DNA of 64,000 bases from Tetradesmus obliquus. Taxonomy: Eukaryota; Chlorophyta; Chlorophyceae; Sphaeropleales; Scenedesmaceae. Location: contig CP126200.1 in NCBI GenBank assembly GCA_030272155.1, positions 1,240,001 to 1,304,000 on the forward strand, written 5' to 3'. The translations under genes and the position numbers were made by a program. Every line of letters begins with the position of its first letter. Within the stretch, counting starts at the first letter, position 1. Below are positions 35,946 to 50,288 of the stretch, piece by piece. The notes under the pieces are model-generated. The model was given only the letters and a program-made list of their open reading frames with translations. It did no database searches and had not been told where the DNA came from.

Positions 35946-38344
35946 GCCCGACCGTTGCTGCTGCTGCTGCTGTGGCTGCAACCAACGCTGCCTGAAACAA
36001 TGGCTCGACAAGAAATATATACGAAATTACAGAACGTAAACGGTGCTTTGGGGCAGTGCCATAACGTCTTGCAGGAGTGTTCAATACTGCCGCTACATCA
36101 CCTCATCCCCAGCAGTTGTAGGCACATGGTCAGCTTTTTCTCCGGAGACACGCTTGCAGCGGAAGTTGTCATGGTGCTTGCATCCATCTGATTTAGCAGT
36201 GGCCCCCCTTCAGGACACACTGTGGCACATGGCTGCAGGACAGCCCACTCCAAGCATCGGCTGCTATGCCTGCTTGACAGCCCATGCCGAGCATCAGGAC
36301 CCTTTTGGCAGGGGTCCTCCTGGTCCAGCACTGCTTGAAGGTGCGTCACCATACGCTCATGCTACTTGACATACTGGATTTGTGCCTGCATGGTCAGCCC
36401 ACTTGGAGCGCCAGGGGCCTCCAGGCAGGGGGGCTTCTGGACCAGCATTGTTTGCAGGTGAACAGTTGCGCATTCACCATGCTTAAAACTGTCACCATGC
36501 GCTTTCCTCGGTTCTTAGGCATCCATGATCCGCGTAAATCCCTCCTTCTCTATACCGTATTGCAGTTCCAGCGCCGTTGCCGGTGACACCCTCCGGCACT
36601 TGCGGCTCCCTGGTGTGAGTGGCTCGGCTGCTGCAACAGTAGCGCCGCCGCTTGTCATGAGTCAGCAGAGTCTGCTGCTGCTGCTGCTGCTGCTGCAGCC
36701 AGCTGGCTTCCACACACAAGTGAAGTGTGGGGCATGGTAGCTGCTGAGACACTCCAGGTGAAGATTCTGCAGGAAGCCGACTGCTAAGAAGTGTAAGATT
36801 GTATAGAGCAGGTTCCAGTGTAATGGCTTTCTTGAGGTCCAGTGCCACGGTAGCCGGGCCTGTGCTGCTGTTCTTTTTTTGTTTTGGTGCTGCTGTTCCA
36901 CACCCCAGCCTCTGCAGCTGTGGCACAACCCAGCCTCTGGCAGTGTGGCCAGCGCACCAACGTGACATGCATGCCAAGCTTCAAGGCAGCCGACAAATGG
37001 CTGGTTGCTCAGCAAAGTGACGTGCGGTTTCAAAGCCTGCAGCAGCAGGCAGCACTTGGTGGCCTATCAAAAGCTGAGCACCTGCATCTGATATCAGACG
37101 CTCTGAACAGCAATGCTGAGAACGATCCGTTGTGTTGAGGCAGCAGCTTTACCTGTGCTCTAAGTGTTTGCACAGGCTGCAGGCGCTGCAAGACGTGCTG
37201 CTGAGCTGTTCAGTCCTAACTCTGGACAACTGCAACATCTGGCCAGGGCCTTGTCTTTCCACAATTGCCACTTGGGCCTTCACAGCAGGTATCACTGACC
37301 TTTTAGTTTTAGATCAACGGGTGTAGACGGATAAATGTTCCTCTGCGCACGTCACTGCTGCAGTCCATGAACGCTTGTTGAGGCTCAGCCAATACACGTG
37401 GCAGAGCAGGTCAAACATGCCTCTAGCTCAAACGCGTGACACAATCTTCTTGTCGTGACTATTGCTTCGACGTTGACCAATATAACGGTCCTGCATCACA
37501 GGCAGCTGTGATGATGGCCTTGCAAAGCCCTCGACCCCCTGGCTTCAGAAGCACAGCAGCAGCAGGGCTGTGCCAGGTAACATGTCAATGCCAGGCCCAT
37601 CCTGCCTGATCAAGTCAGAGCAGTGCCAAACTCAATCGAAGAGTACGAAGTAATTGTTAAAGTCACGCGTTCTGCCATCCCTGCACGATTCTTGACATCA
37701 TTGCGGCGAGTGTGTTTCGACAGTGGGCAGCACGATCTCGCTCATTGAACGTCTATTTGTATACACTGGCTTCAGATATATTAAATAGCACAAAGTCCGT
37801 GTTTGCGTCAGTACAGCAGGCACTTGACCGGGTAGCCAATGCAGGCAGCAGCTGTTAGGCTGTTGCAGCCATGATAGAGTTCGGCCTGCGATCGAAAGTC
37901 GCAGGCCAAACGGGCCCTGCAGCGTTATGTCGCGTGCAGCGGCAGGGCCTACCCAGGCCCACTGCACTGTCACACAGCAGCAGATCAGCAAGGCTTCCCG
38001 GCAGCAGAAGATCACATTCGCTGCATGAGCGCCCATCACATGTACTTTATGCTCTAGAGGTGCGTACAAGATTGGCTGGGCACGCCTGAGAGCTGCTGAC
38101 CAGCACAGCAGCAGCAGCAGTACCTGAGCGACTGCAGCAGCAGCACTGCGCACGCAGAGGAAGCCTCTGCCTTGTATGCTTGCTTCACAACGCCACATGC
38201 TGTAGCATCACTTCGTAGCCTGATTTGCAGTGTCATGTGCATTGTAGCAGTGCAATGGGTTGCTGTCATACTGGGTGCAGCATAATGTGCTGGAGCAGGC
38301 ACGGCTGGCAAGGGAACCATCTTTTCTATGTTCAAATGCGTTGA
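34351..38344. other. Intergenic region before the FtsHi gene
   Basis: This probably contains the promoters of lectin gene A (minus) and the FtsHi gene (plus). Unassigned stretches: a minus frame at 35371-35775 with a Cys-rich section (ELTYDEDACVMGSTRRLC), a minus frame near 34800-35030, a plus frame 36884-37138 ending in LSKAEHLHLISDALNSNAE, a CTG run at 35891-35970, and an inverted repeat GGCCTGCGA/TCGCAGGCC (37883-37891, 37899-37907). None gives a coherent multi-exon gene, although a degraded or poorly conserved gene cannot be excluded. Confidence 0.4.
37871..38059 (+). other. Candidate transit-peptide exon of the FtsHi gene
   Basis: From ATG 37871, 63 codons run to a GAG|GTGCGT donor in phase 0. 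An acceptor at 38392 (CAG|GATGGC) would join it in frame to the first FtsHi exon. The peptide is rich in Ser, Arg and Leu with few acids (for example RLPGSRRSHSLHERPSHV), as expected of a chloroplast transit peptide. The phase match alone has a one-in-three chance of being accidental, so this is tentative; the alternative is initiation at ATG 38345. Confidence 0.35.
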
Positions 38345-38461
38345 ATGTCTCATTGCTGTGGAACCTTGGTGTGTCATTTGCTGGACCGGCAGGATGGCAG
38401 CAGTAACAGCAGCAGCAATAGCAGCAGCCAGCCAGACAGCAGCAACCCCAGCAGAGGAGGC

Positions 38462-38501
<40 letters not shown>

Positions 38502-41500
38502 ACACCAGCAGCCAAACAAGCAGCAGCAGCAGCAGCAGCAGCAGCCATGCGCAGCTGCCGAGGGAAGCGCTGGCAGCCATGGCGCTGTCTCCCTTTGCAG
38601 CAATTGCCATGCCGCTGGCTGCTGACCCGGCCTGGCGCGAGTCTGCTGCTGGATTCGGGGAGCGGCTAAGAGCCAATATCCAGGACACTGTTTTTACGGA
38701 TGGTTTCCAGCAGCAGTGGTCCAAGGTGAGCGGGGAGAGCAGTAGCATATGGTTCAAGTTAGTGGTTTGTCACTGCTGCTGGGGCGTTGGGGAGCAGCTG
38801 CGCGCTTGCAGCGCTGGTGTAAGGTGAGCAGGGAAAGCAATAATGCAGCATTGAACTTGCTTTTGCAACACTGCTGCTGGCTTTGGGGAGCGGCTGCGCG
38901 CCAACTTGCAGGACACGGTGCTTGCGGCTTCCAACAGCGCTGGTAAAAGGTGGGCAGGCCAGGCACTGGTGTTCTTATAGTTGTTGTTGTTTTAAAATAC
39001 AGTGTTTGTGGATGGCTTCCAGCAGCAATGGTCCAAGGTGAGCACGGCAGCGCATTTGTGTGTGCCGAATCTGTTTCAACAGGTCGCTAGTCAGTTCCGG
39101 TGAGGCAGGTGTTTACTCAAATAGTGTGTAGCTGTTTCAGCAATTGTGGCCTGGCTGACAGCTGCCCAGAGGCAACCCCAGCAGCGGATGCGACTCAACG
39201 CCTCTGGCTGTAATGTTGTTGTGGATGCAGCTGCGTGCTAGGCTGGTTGACTGCCGTTGGTTGGTAGCCAGCTGCCCCCATCCAGCAGCAGTTGTCACTC
39301 GGATTTGAGGTTGTTGCGCAAGTTGTTGCGCAAGTTGCAGTGAGGATGTGTCCTACTCTGTGCATGCTGCAGTGCGCAAAAGTGCCTGCGGATGGTGTTT
39401 AGAGTTGTGATTACCATGAGGGACATGCCTGTGGAACATGTGTAGTGCAGTGTAGTGCAGCAGCTGGGTGCTGTGTTAACATTGGAGGCGGCAGCAACGC
39501 AAGCAATCAATGTGGCGGAGCTTGTAGGGTTGAAGTTTGGGGGAGTGTGCAGTCTGTAGAGTCTGCAACAGGGATGCCTGCAGGCGTCCGCACCGTTGCC
39601 ATGCTGCAAGAAGCACTGGCAGTAGCAGCAGCAGTAGCAGCAGCAGATATGGCTGACACTACGACTGCCGTGCGACAACAACACAACATGCTCTCTCTGT
39701 GAACAACACAGCTGCAACGCCTGCCCTGCCTTGCATGCTTTACACCCACAGTTCCAAGAAAGCCTCACTTTCATGGACTGGACCTTCCCTGTAACGGGGC
39801 TGGACCTGAGTTATGTGTGGGACCCCGAGATGTGGCTGACCCTCAAGCAGGCGGTGGTATGGAACGAGCCGGAGCTGGTCTGGAACAAGCTGTGGGACCG
39901 CATTAGCTACAGTGAGTGATAAACGTCACACAGTCTTTGATACAATGGCAGCCAGGGCCTGTTGGGACCAGCGCTTACTGTGGGACTGCAGCGGCTGCGG
40001 TGAAGCAACTGACGTGCGCGCTGCATACATGTGGGCTGCTCATTGTACCGCATCAGCTACAGTGAGTGGGCTTGGGATGTCAAATCAGGGGTGGCAGCGG
40101 TGGTCTGAATGGTGCGGCAAGGGCAGAGGGGGTTGAATTGAGCCGGAGCTGCCGTGGAACAAGCTGTGGGACCGCACCAGTTATAATAAACTTTGCAGCA
40201 TGCGCTGCATGCGGTGCTTGCTGTGTGCGGCGTATGCATTGCGTGCATTGGCAGCTTGCATCAATTATGTGACGGGGCTGCGGTGAGGCCAAACTCAGCT
40301 TCTCTGCTGGAGGATTGTGGCAGGTGCTCATGCCAACTCTGGCACGCACATGCACAGCCCTCACAAACTTGCTGTACTGCTCTGTCATGCAGAGAGCAAG
40401 GTGCCGACTGCGGGCTTTGTGGGTGACATGCGCATCAGCTACGCCAAGTTCCTGGCGCTGCTGGAGCGGCACCGCATCAAGCGCCTCATCATCTACGGCG
40501 ACATGCGCACAGCCATCGTGGAGGTGGGCATGCGCAGCAGCTAGTTGGGAAAACCAGCAACAATGAAAAGTTATTATTCTCACAGTTAAGACATCATTTT
40601 GTGGAGCAAAGGCATCAACAAACACTTGATCTTGCACTCACACAAACACCTTTCCTTCTGGCATCGTGCAGGTGCCGCACCCCTGGAGCGCCAACATTGC
40701 CGGGGCCCCAGGCCAGTACGGGCAGTACCTGGGGCCAGATGGAGCTCCATTGGGCATACTGGTGCCAAATCCTGCAGCACCCGACGACCCCAGGTGAGGC
40801 AACTTTTACATCACAGTATCTGTTCCAAGGTTGTGCTTTTGCTCAATAAAGTGTAGGTCAGCCTCAACAAGCCGCATTGGGACATGGCGAAGTGGTTCTC
40901 CCACTCCGTGACCGTCTCCAACTCAACGTAATTACCCCACACAAATGTTCTGGCCGACTTCCCTGACCTCAAGCCTATGCCACACTATACCGCACAGCTC
41001 ACTTACTCAAAGATCTGGTTTTCATCGCTGCTTGCAGTCAGTGGTTCAGCCCCGAGATGCCGGAGTGGGACATGGAGAATCACCGCTTCTGCTTCTATCT
41101 ATACAGCCTACTCACAAAATCATTTTCTGTTATCTTCATGCATTTGCAGCCAGTGGTTCAGCCCCGAGATGTCGGAGTGGGACATAGAGAAGCACCGATC
41201 CCATTGCACGAAATCCAGTCAACACCCTCCTGCCCCTGTCTCCTTCTTTGTTACTTTTGAAACCCTGCAGCCAGTGGTTCAGCCCCGAGATGCCAGAGTG
41301 GAGTACCGCTTCTACTCCAAATCATACACCCTGCTCACAAAATCATTTTATGTAATGTTTCATGCATTTGCAGCCAGTGGTTCAGCCCTGAGATGCCGGA
41401 GTGGGACATGGAGAAGTACCGCTTCTACCTGGACCTGCCGGGCGACTTCTGGGAGAGCGGCGCGCTGCTGCGCTACCTGCGCGAGCGCGAGGTGCAGGTG

Positions 41501-41704
41501 CGTGGCACCAAAGGGTTGGAGGCTTAGGGGTTTGAGACGTTCAGGGTATATTGGAATTGTTGGATAGCGGTGCTTTGAGGCTTAGTCGGATCCGTCGGCA
41601 CCCTGCGCATGTTCCGGCTGTTCAATAATATGCAATGCTTGAGGCAGTTAATACAGATCATAGCGCTAGTTTGCATGCAGACCAATGCGTCGTGCTGCTG
41701 CTGC

Positions 41705-41737
<33 letters not shown>

Positions 41738-43238
41738 AGATCCTGTGGGACGACGCCAGCCGGCAGTACGTGCTGCCCTACAAGCACCTGGCAAAACTGC
41801 ATAACTGTGCTGCTGCCTTGCATGCACACACTGAGCTGTCTGCTGCTGCTGCTGCTGCTGCTGCTGCAGATCCTGTGGGACGACGCCAGCCGTCAGTACG
41901 TGCTGCCCTACAAGCACCTGACCAAGCTGGGTGAGGTGCGCACGGAGCTGCAGCTGCTGGACGCTGCTGACAACTGGGCCTTCCTTGGGTGGCTGCTGGA
42001 CGAGCGCCGCATGCAGGTGCGGCTGTTACTTTTGTTGTTATTGTTGTTATTGTTGAATCTAAACTGGATGTTGGACAGCTGCCGCCTTTCTGGGCTGGCG
42101 CTGGACGAGTGCCGCGTGCAGGTGCGGCTGTTTTTGTTGTTATTGTTGTTATTGTTGAATGCAAACCAGAATTTTGAGCAGCTGCGGTCCTCCTGGGCTG
42201 GCTAGCAGCATTGTAGACGACCGTCGCAGGCACGGCTGGTGTTTCTGTTGTGTTTTTGAGTCAGCAGTTGTATGACATCTCAGGGATGCATTTTCTGCGC
42301 ACCATACACGCAAACTCACACCTCACCTGGTTTGCTGTGCGACTATGCATTGCAGCTACATAGGTTCTGAACAGCAACAGCAGTAGATTGAGTGCCGTGC
42401 TAGTTCAACTGCATCTGCTGCAGTAGTCCATGGAGAGCGCAGCTGCGGTGTGCCTGGCCATCCGCGCTGTGGCCATACAAACATACATCTGCAATAGCGA
42501 ATTTTTTGACTGAACTTGTTTCGCTTGCTGGCGCAGTTCTTGGAGAAGGCGGCCGCGGTGTGCCTGGCCATCCGCGGCGTGGCCATCCTGACCAACCTGC
42601 TGTCTTACAACACTAATCCTTTTGTTGTAACTGGGGTTTGAACCGCAGTTCTTGGAGAAGGCGGCTGCGGTGTGCCTGGCCATCCGCGGCGTGGCCATCC
42701 TGACCAACCTGCTGTCTGCCACCAGCCTGGTGCGCTTCTTGCGCAAGCGGCGGCGCGCCAAGGACAAGAAGCAAAACATGTGGCAGCGGCTCACGCGCGC
42801 ACCGTGAGTGGGGTTTGTGTGTTTTGGATCGGTTTTGATGTGGTAGACCACGGATTTCTTGATGGGCACACACTTGCGCAAGTGCAATGACAAGAAGCAC
42901 AACATGTGGCAGCGGCTCACACGCGCACCGTGAGTGGGGTATGGGCTGTTTAAGCTTGCTTAGATGTGGGCACGAATCGCTTGCTGGGCGAGGACAAGAA
43001 GCAGAACATGTGGCAGCGGCTCACACGCGCACCGTGAGTGGCGTTGTTTCTGCATCAACGCTCGCATTACTGCGCTATGGGGTAGCGTTGCTGCAGGGCT
43101 TTCACCACTCAACGTGCTTGATGCGAGATCCTGCGCGCGTGTTTTGGTCAGCACGATGAGTTTGGTGTGTGGATGCATGTGGATGCGTGTTTATGCCTGT
43201 TGGGTGCCGCCGGCTCCCGCGGCATGCACTGAATATAT

Positions 43239-43278
<40 letters not shown>

Positions 43279-43635
43279 GCAGGGCCAAGGAGTTCATGAC
43301 ACGCGACAAGAGCGGCAAACTCAAGGACACCGGCGTGCGCTTCAGCGACATCGCAGGTGCGGTCTGTTTGAGTTTTTTTGCAGCATTTGTTGCGGCGCCG
43401 TTTTTCCCACCGGCGTGTGCTTCAGCGACATTGCGGGTGCGGCCTGCTGTTGTGTGGCACAGACAGTCTGTATTAAGAAATCATTTGGCTGCAATTTTAC
43501 ACAGGAGCTGTTGGAGTGACACCATTTTTAGTCATTTGCCACGCACGCGCGCCTTGGCTGGTGTTTGAGATGCGGGGGCTGGTCAAGGTGTCTAGGCACT
43601 GGCAGGTGGCTTAGGTTTCAAAACCTGCTCTGCCA

Positions 43636-43675
<40 letters not shown>

Positions 43676-45675
43676 CTTTTGTTCGCCCTGCAGGCACGCC
43701 CGGGCTGGTGTTTGAGATGCGGGAGGTGGTCAAGATGCTGCTGAGGGACCCCGTGTACATGCACGTGGGCGCGCGCTGCCCCAGGGTGAGTGGTGTTATA
43801 TGTTTTCGACTTCTTGATTCGCATCAGCGCTGCCTGCGCACTGCGGTCCAGTCGCAGATAATTGATTGTCCACGCGCGAATCGTTGCTTGCAGTATTTTG
43901 TGCGTGCCTTCCGTCTGTTTGTTATGACAGGGACGCAGCGAGTTCCTCCTTGCAGCCTCACCCACCATCATTTGACTTCCATGATTTACCGTCATGTTTG
44001 ACCAAAGTTTGACCATGTTTGACCATGTTTGACCGCGCCTGCAGGGCATCATCTTCCAGGGGCCGCCCGGCACAGGCAAGACGTACCTGGCCCGTGCCAT
44101 TGCTGGCGAGGCTGGCGTGACCTTCCTCAGTGCAGTGGGCTCCGAGTTCGTGGAGATGTTTGCAGGTGCGCGGGATTATGTAATTTGCTGTGTTGTGAAA
44201 CACCGAATTGTGTGCTTTTCTTCATAGTTTGCTGTTTCAAATTAAATATGGCGAGGCTGGCGTACTTTCAAATCAAACATGGCGAGGCAGGCAGTGGGCT
44301 CCGAGTTCGTGGAAGGTTTGCAGGTGCGGTTGCCAGGGGATGGCGCCACATCAGCGTATGTCTGCGGCACACATGCACACGCCTGCAGAGCCTCTCTGCT
44401 TTATGAAAAGTCAATGCAGACCGAGCACTTCAACACACAGACCGAGCACTTCAGCCATCTTTCCAGTCCTAATGATTCCTTCTGACTAATTCATTGCTGT
44501 CAAACATCTGTCTCCTCCTTCCCGCCTGTTTCGCTGCAGGCGTGGCTGCTGCGCGCGTGAACAGCCTGTTCCACGCTGCCCGCCAGAAGGCTCCCTGCAT
44601 CATCTTCATTGATGAGATCGATGCCATGCCTGCTTGATGCACTCGGTGCAGCGCAAACCCCCACCAACCAGTCACGCACCTGCTGCAACATCTCAGGCAA
44701 CTGATGCATCGGTTGTTTGCCGTGTCCTTCTCCTTGACAGGCGTGGCTGCTGCGCGCGTGAACAGCCTGTTCCACGCTGCGCGCCAGAAGGCTCCCTGCA
44801 TCATCTTCATTGATGAGATCGATGCCATCGGGCGCAGCCGCAGCAGCCTGGGCGGCGACCCCGGGTCGATGGAGCGCGAGAGCGCGCTGCTGAGCCTGCT
44901 GGTGCAGATGGACGGCATCCATGGCCACCTGGAGCAGGTGGGTGTGTTATAATTGTTATTACTGTTGTTATTTTTGATATGCATGTAATAATAATTGTTA
45001 TACTGAAGCAGCATGGAGTGCGAGAGCGCGCTGCTGAGCCTGCTGGTGCAGATGGACGGCATCCATGGCCACCTGGAGCAGGTGGGTGTGTTATAATTGT
45101 TATTACTGTTGTTAATGATTATATGCATGTAATACTAGTTGTTATACTGAAGCAGCATGGAGTGCGAGAGAGCGCTGCTGAGCCTGCTGGTGCAGATGGA
45201 CGGCATCCATGGCCACCTGGAGCAGGTGGGTGTGTTATAATTGTTATTACTGTTGTTAATGATTATATGCATGTAATAATAGTTGTTATACTGAAGCAGC
45301 ATGGAGCGCGCGGCTGAGCCTGCTGGTGCAGATGGACGGCATCCATGTCCACCTGGAGCAGGTGGGGTTGTTATCAATGCTGTTACTGTCGTTATTTGTT
45401 CATGAGTCGTTGTTTTAGTTGTTATTGGTACTAAGCAGCATGGAGCGCGAGCGCGCGCTGCTGAGCTTCCTGATGCAGAAGGACGGCATCCACGGCTATT
45501 TGGAGCAGGTGAGGACTCATCACTGCTCAACTCATGCACGCTGAGTCGACAACGTTGTTGATACTATGGCAGCACCTGTGGAATTTGGCCAACATGCAGG
45601 CAGGCTGCTGAGTTGCGTGCCATCAGCATCATGATGCAGCCCACCGTACTCCCTCTTGCCACCACCAGCAACACA

Positions 45676-45720
<45 letters not shown>

Positions 45721-47666
45721 TAACACAGGTGCTCACCATCGGCGCCACCAACCTGGCGCAGGAACTGGACCAGGCGCTGCTGCGCCCCGGGCGCTTCGAG
45801 GTGGGTGTGCATGAGGCCGCATGCTGTTTATTTTGCATACAGCACAGAGGTATGCAACCGTAGCACAGAGGTATGTACTGTGGCTGCTGCGCCCGGGGCG
45901 CTTTGAGGTGAGGCCCTGCGCCAAACTTGATTCTGAACTGCCCAGGTTGAGCGGCACCTCAACATGTGCTGGATGCCGGTAATAGCAGCCGGCAGCTCTG
46001 TCTGGATAACCAGCTAAAGTTTGGCACTAGATTGTGTGTAAGGAGGCATAGCGCCCCAGGTGCGCAACATCCCACATTGTGCCTGCATCAGGAAGTGTGT
46101 CACGTGTGTGGAGTGCTGAAACGTTTTCTTGTGTTGTTGGTTTGTTTGCAGGTGGTGTATGAGATCCCTGCCCCCGGCCCCACGGCGCGCCTAGAGATGC
46201 TCAAGTACCACGGCAGGAACAAGCCTATCGAAGATGAGGGGCTCTACTTCAAGGTGACGCCTTGAAAGCTGAATCGAACCATAATAAAACATTTAAAGGC
46301 TAATCCTGCAGGGCTACCAGATGCCGATGAAGCCGATGAAGCCAATGTAGTTGCTGCTTTCAAAACTCGCTGAGCTTTGTTCTGCTTTTGGCCTGCAGGT
46401 GGCTGAGGTGACTGCGGGCTGGAGCGCCGCCGCGCTGGCCAACCTGATGAACGAGGCAGCCATCCTCACGGTGAGCTTCAAATAACATGTTATATCTGTT
46501 GTTATTTTTGTTGAATGTGACATAACAAACGCACTATGTGCTTGTCGGCTGTATTTGTGATTAGGCAGCTGCACAACTAATGCCTGAATACATACACCTG
46601 CTGACTGCCTCCTGCTGGCAGCTTCACGCCACAGCATGCTTTGGATCACGCCGCACTCTTCACACTGCCTTGCTGCATTTGTTACATTTTCCGTAAAGGT
46701 GTGCCGCAGCGTGCAGAAGGTCAGCCTGCCAATGGTGCTGGAGCTGGTTGAAGCTCAGCACCCAGGGGCCATGCATTTGCACACCTACCGAAAGCTACTT
46801 GCTGTGCTGCCGCCTGTGCTTACCTTGTTACAATCACAACACACAAGTGCGCCGCAGCGTGCAGAAGATCAGCCCATGGTGCCGGAGCTTGTCAAAGCTC
46901 AGGAGTGGGGCCCCATGCAGCCTAGCACGCCGTTCGCTCACAGATTCCTGCTCTGCTGCCTGCCACGGTTGCTGGAGGCTGCATAGGCTCAACAAACTTG
47001 CTGAATGTATTTTTTTTGTTTTGTGACATGTTGTGACTGCAACATCTTTGTGCCACAGGTGCGCCGCAGCGTCCAGAAGATCAGCTTGCCGATGGTGCTG
47101 GAGCTTGTCGGAGTTCAGGAGTGGGGCCTCAGCACTTATGCACCCACTGATGGTTCTTCCTACTTTCTCAACTGTTGCATCTGCAGGTGCGCCGCAGCGT
47201 GCAGAAGATCAGCCTGCCCATGGTGTTGGAGCTGGTTGAAGCTCAGGAGTGGGGGCCCAGTGCACCTCGCATCCCACCCTCAGAGGCCAAGGACAGGCTG
47301 GCAGAGGTGACCGCAGCCAAGGCGGTGGCCATGGCGCTAACACCCGGCATTGACCCCATCAAGGTGCGTTGGTTGTTGGTGTTGCTTGTTGTAAAGTTGT
47401 TATAGTGTTGATAAGAGGCCAAAGACAGGCTGGCAGAGGTGACGCAGCCAAGGCGGTCGCCATGGCGCTTAACACCCGGCATCGACGCCATCAAGGTGCG
47501 TTGCTGGCAATTGCTTTTTACAACGGTTTTACTGCTTTTGAAGAAGGGGCAAGGAGAGATTGACGGAGGTCACGGCAGCCAAGGCGGTGACCATGGCGCT
47601 GACGCACATTTGTGTTTCATTTGCGTTGATGACAGTGTCATCAACAATCCACTTTTCCTGTGCCTC

Positions 47667-47698
<32 letters not shown>

Positions 47699-47926
47699 AT
47701 TCAAACTGCAGTTGTCACCAAGTGATGCCGGCGGCGGGGCCAGGGCCCCTACAACCAGTGTATCGCCAAAATGACGCGTGTTTTCCTGCTACTGCTGCTG
47801 CTGCTGCTGCTGGTGGTGCTGCTGCTGCTGCTGCCGCTGGTTCATTTTGCAGTTTGTCACTAAGTGGAGCCGGCGGCGTGGCCAGGGCCCCTGCATCCAA
47901 TTCATCGCCAACTTAACGCTTGTTTC

Positions 47927-47994
<68 letters not shown>

Positions 47995-49478
47995 ACAAAC
48001 TGCAGTTTGTCACCATGTGGAGCCGGCGGCGCGGCCAGGGCCCCTACATCCAATTCATTGACAGCGCCACCAACCTGGACCCAGCCTGGCACCCGGAGCA
48101 GGTGGAGATCATGGACAGGGCAACTAACTTCAAGGTACGGCCTGCTGTCTATTTCAAACAAAATGCCTGCTTTGGCCAAGCCTATGCTGCAATGTTTTGG
48201 GTGTGCCTGCCTTGTGTTGCCCTCCTCTGCTTTTCGACCGGCTCGATTTCTGACCAGCTGGTCTTGTAACCCTGCAAGGTTTCCGGCCCTTTGAAAACTC
48301 ACACTGCACGCGCACCCATATGCTGTTGTGGTCAACGCACATCAACACAGCAGACGTGGGAGTCGAGCTCTTGCATGTAACCAGCCTGCTCACTCCTCTC
48401 ACCTTTCCGAATTGTTGTGCAGGTCAACGCAGCAGAGGTTGGCGACGAGCCGCTGGGCGAGTTCCTGCACGTGGCCAGCCTGCTCATCCCGCCCACCTAT
48501 TACTCTATATGCCAACAGCACATCTCACTGCACCCGCACATTGATCACCGCATATATCTTGCAGGTCAACGCAGCAGAGGTTGGTGATGAGCCGCTCGGC
48601 GAGTTCCTGCACACGGCAGGCCTGCTGACCCTTTCCACCTTACGTACTTGCTATTGCACATTGTTTTGCAGGTCAACGCAGCAGAGGTTGGCGACGAGCC
48701 GCTAGGGGAGTTCCTGCACGTGGCCAGCCTGCTCATCCCGCTGTACGCTGCACGGGCCTGGGAGGTGGCAGAGCACGGGCCAGATGCTGCCTCGCTGGCA
48801 ACAGCAGCACCCATTGCCGACTGCTTCCAGATCGCGTACTACTGCGTGCGTAACAGCCTGCTGCACCCGAGGTGGGTATTAGGGTTGAGTGTGTGTGGTT
48901 TAGCAGTTGTGTAGCTTGGGGTGAGGGCGATGGTGGCGCCGATTGCGGACTGCTTCCAGATTGCGTACTACTGCGTGCGCAACAGCCTGCTGCACCCGAG
49001 GTGGGTTTCAGGGTTGAGTGTGTGGTTCTGCGGTTGTGTGGCTTAGGGTTACAGGCAAAGGCAGCGCCGTTTGCTGACTGTTTCCAGATCGCTTACTACT
49101 GCGTGCGCAACAGCCTGCTGCACCCGAGGTGGGTTGAAAACAGGCTTGAGTCTGTGGTTGAGTTGTTGTGTGGCTTAAGGTGAGGGCAACAGCAGCGCTT
49201 GTTGCGGACTGCTTTCAGATTGCGTACTGCTGCATGCGCAACAGCCTGCTGCACCCGAGGTGGGTGTCAGGGTTCAGAGTTTGGCTGTTTGGTTCCTGTC
49301 CTTTGCAATTGCGACTTTGACCGCAGCCCTGCTCGTGGGGTCAGCAACCACGGCTGTGAAAATACTGCACCTGGCATGAACACCCCTGCGCGCTGCTGCA
49401 GCTGCTGCTGCTGCTTTCGCTTCAAGTTGAAGCAGCTGCCGCTGCTGCACCCACACATCATGCTGAGCTTTCCTTGAA

Positions 49479-49528
<50 letters not shown>

Positions 49529-50242
49529 CGTAGGTTCAAGCGGCTGCCGCCGCTGCACACCTACATCATGCTGGGCAATGGCCCCGGATGGGCCAATGCG
49601 CGAGACCCGCTGGCCATTGGCCTGGACGAGGAGCTGGGGTGAGTGGCGGCTGCTGCTATTAATGGACAAAATTTGAGACCAGCAGGGTAGTCTTGAAGAA
49701 CTAGTATGGCAGCTACAGACAGATAGGAAGATGCCAAACAGAGCAGCATGGCAGACGAGGCGGTGCCCAGCTTGCTGGCTGTTGGCCTGGATGACGGGAA
49801 GGGGTGGCTGGCTGCTGCTGTGTAGTGCATGTGGTTGGTGTATGGTGTGTCCTGCCTGCGTGACCCAGCTTGCTGGCCATTGGCTTGGACGAGGAGCTGG
49901 GGTGTGTGGCAGCTGCTGCTGCTGCTGCTGAGTTCTGTTGTGTTCTGTTTGTTGTATCGTACATGCATGCCCGAGTCGCTGGCCACTTTCTTTTGCTGTG
50001 AAGACCAGCTGCGATTCCCACACACCATCACTACTGCAGCAGTCACGATTGTTGCTGCTGCAGCTGCCATGCAGCTGCCATGCTGCTGCAGCTGCAGCTG
50101 TCCTGCACACTGCAGCTGTCACGCTGACGCTACTGCCATGACTGACAAGCACTGACACTTACGACTGCTGCACCGCATCACGGCTTGCTGCATGCCGCAG
50201 CTTCCACGCGCTGACGCTGACGCTGCTTAAGGGCCGACACCC

Positions 50243-50288
<46 letters not shown>

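Noticed and set aside
36492..36977. 161-codon minus frame containing DLKKAITLEPALYN
   Set aside because: Superficially TPR-like but a single short stretch, interrupted by a polyGln run, with no partner exons.
37698..38198. 166-codon minus frame with a signal-like N-terminus
   Set aside because: Overlaps the probable FtsHi promoter and first exon, has no domain signal and the hydrophobic part comes from a CAG/CTG run.
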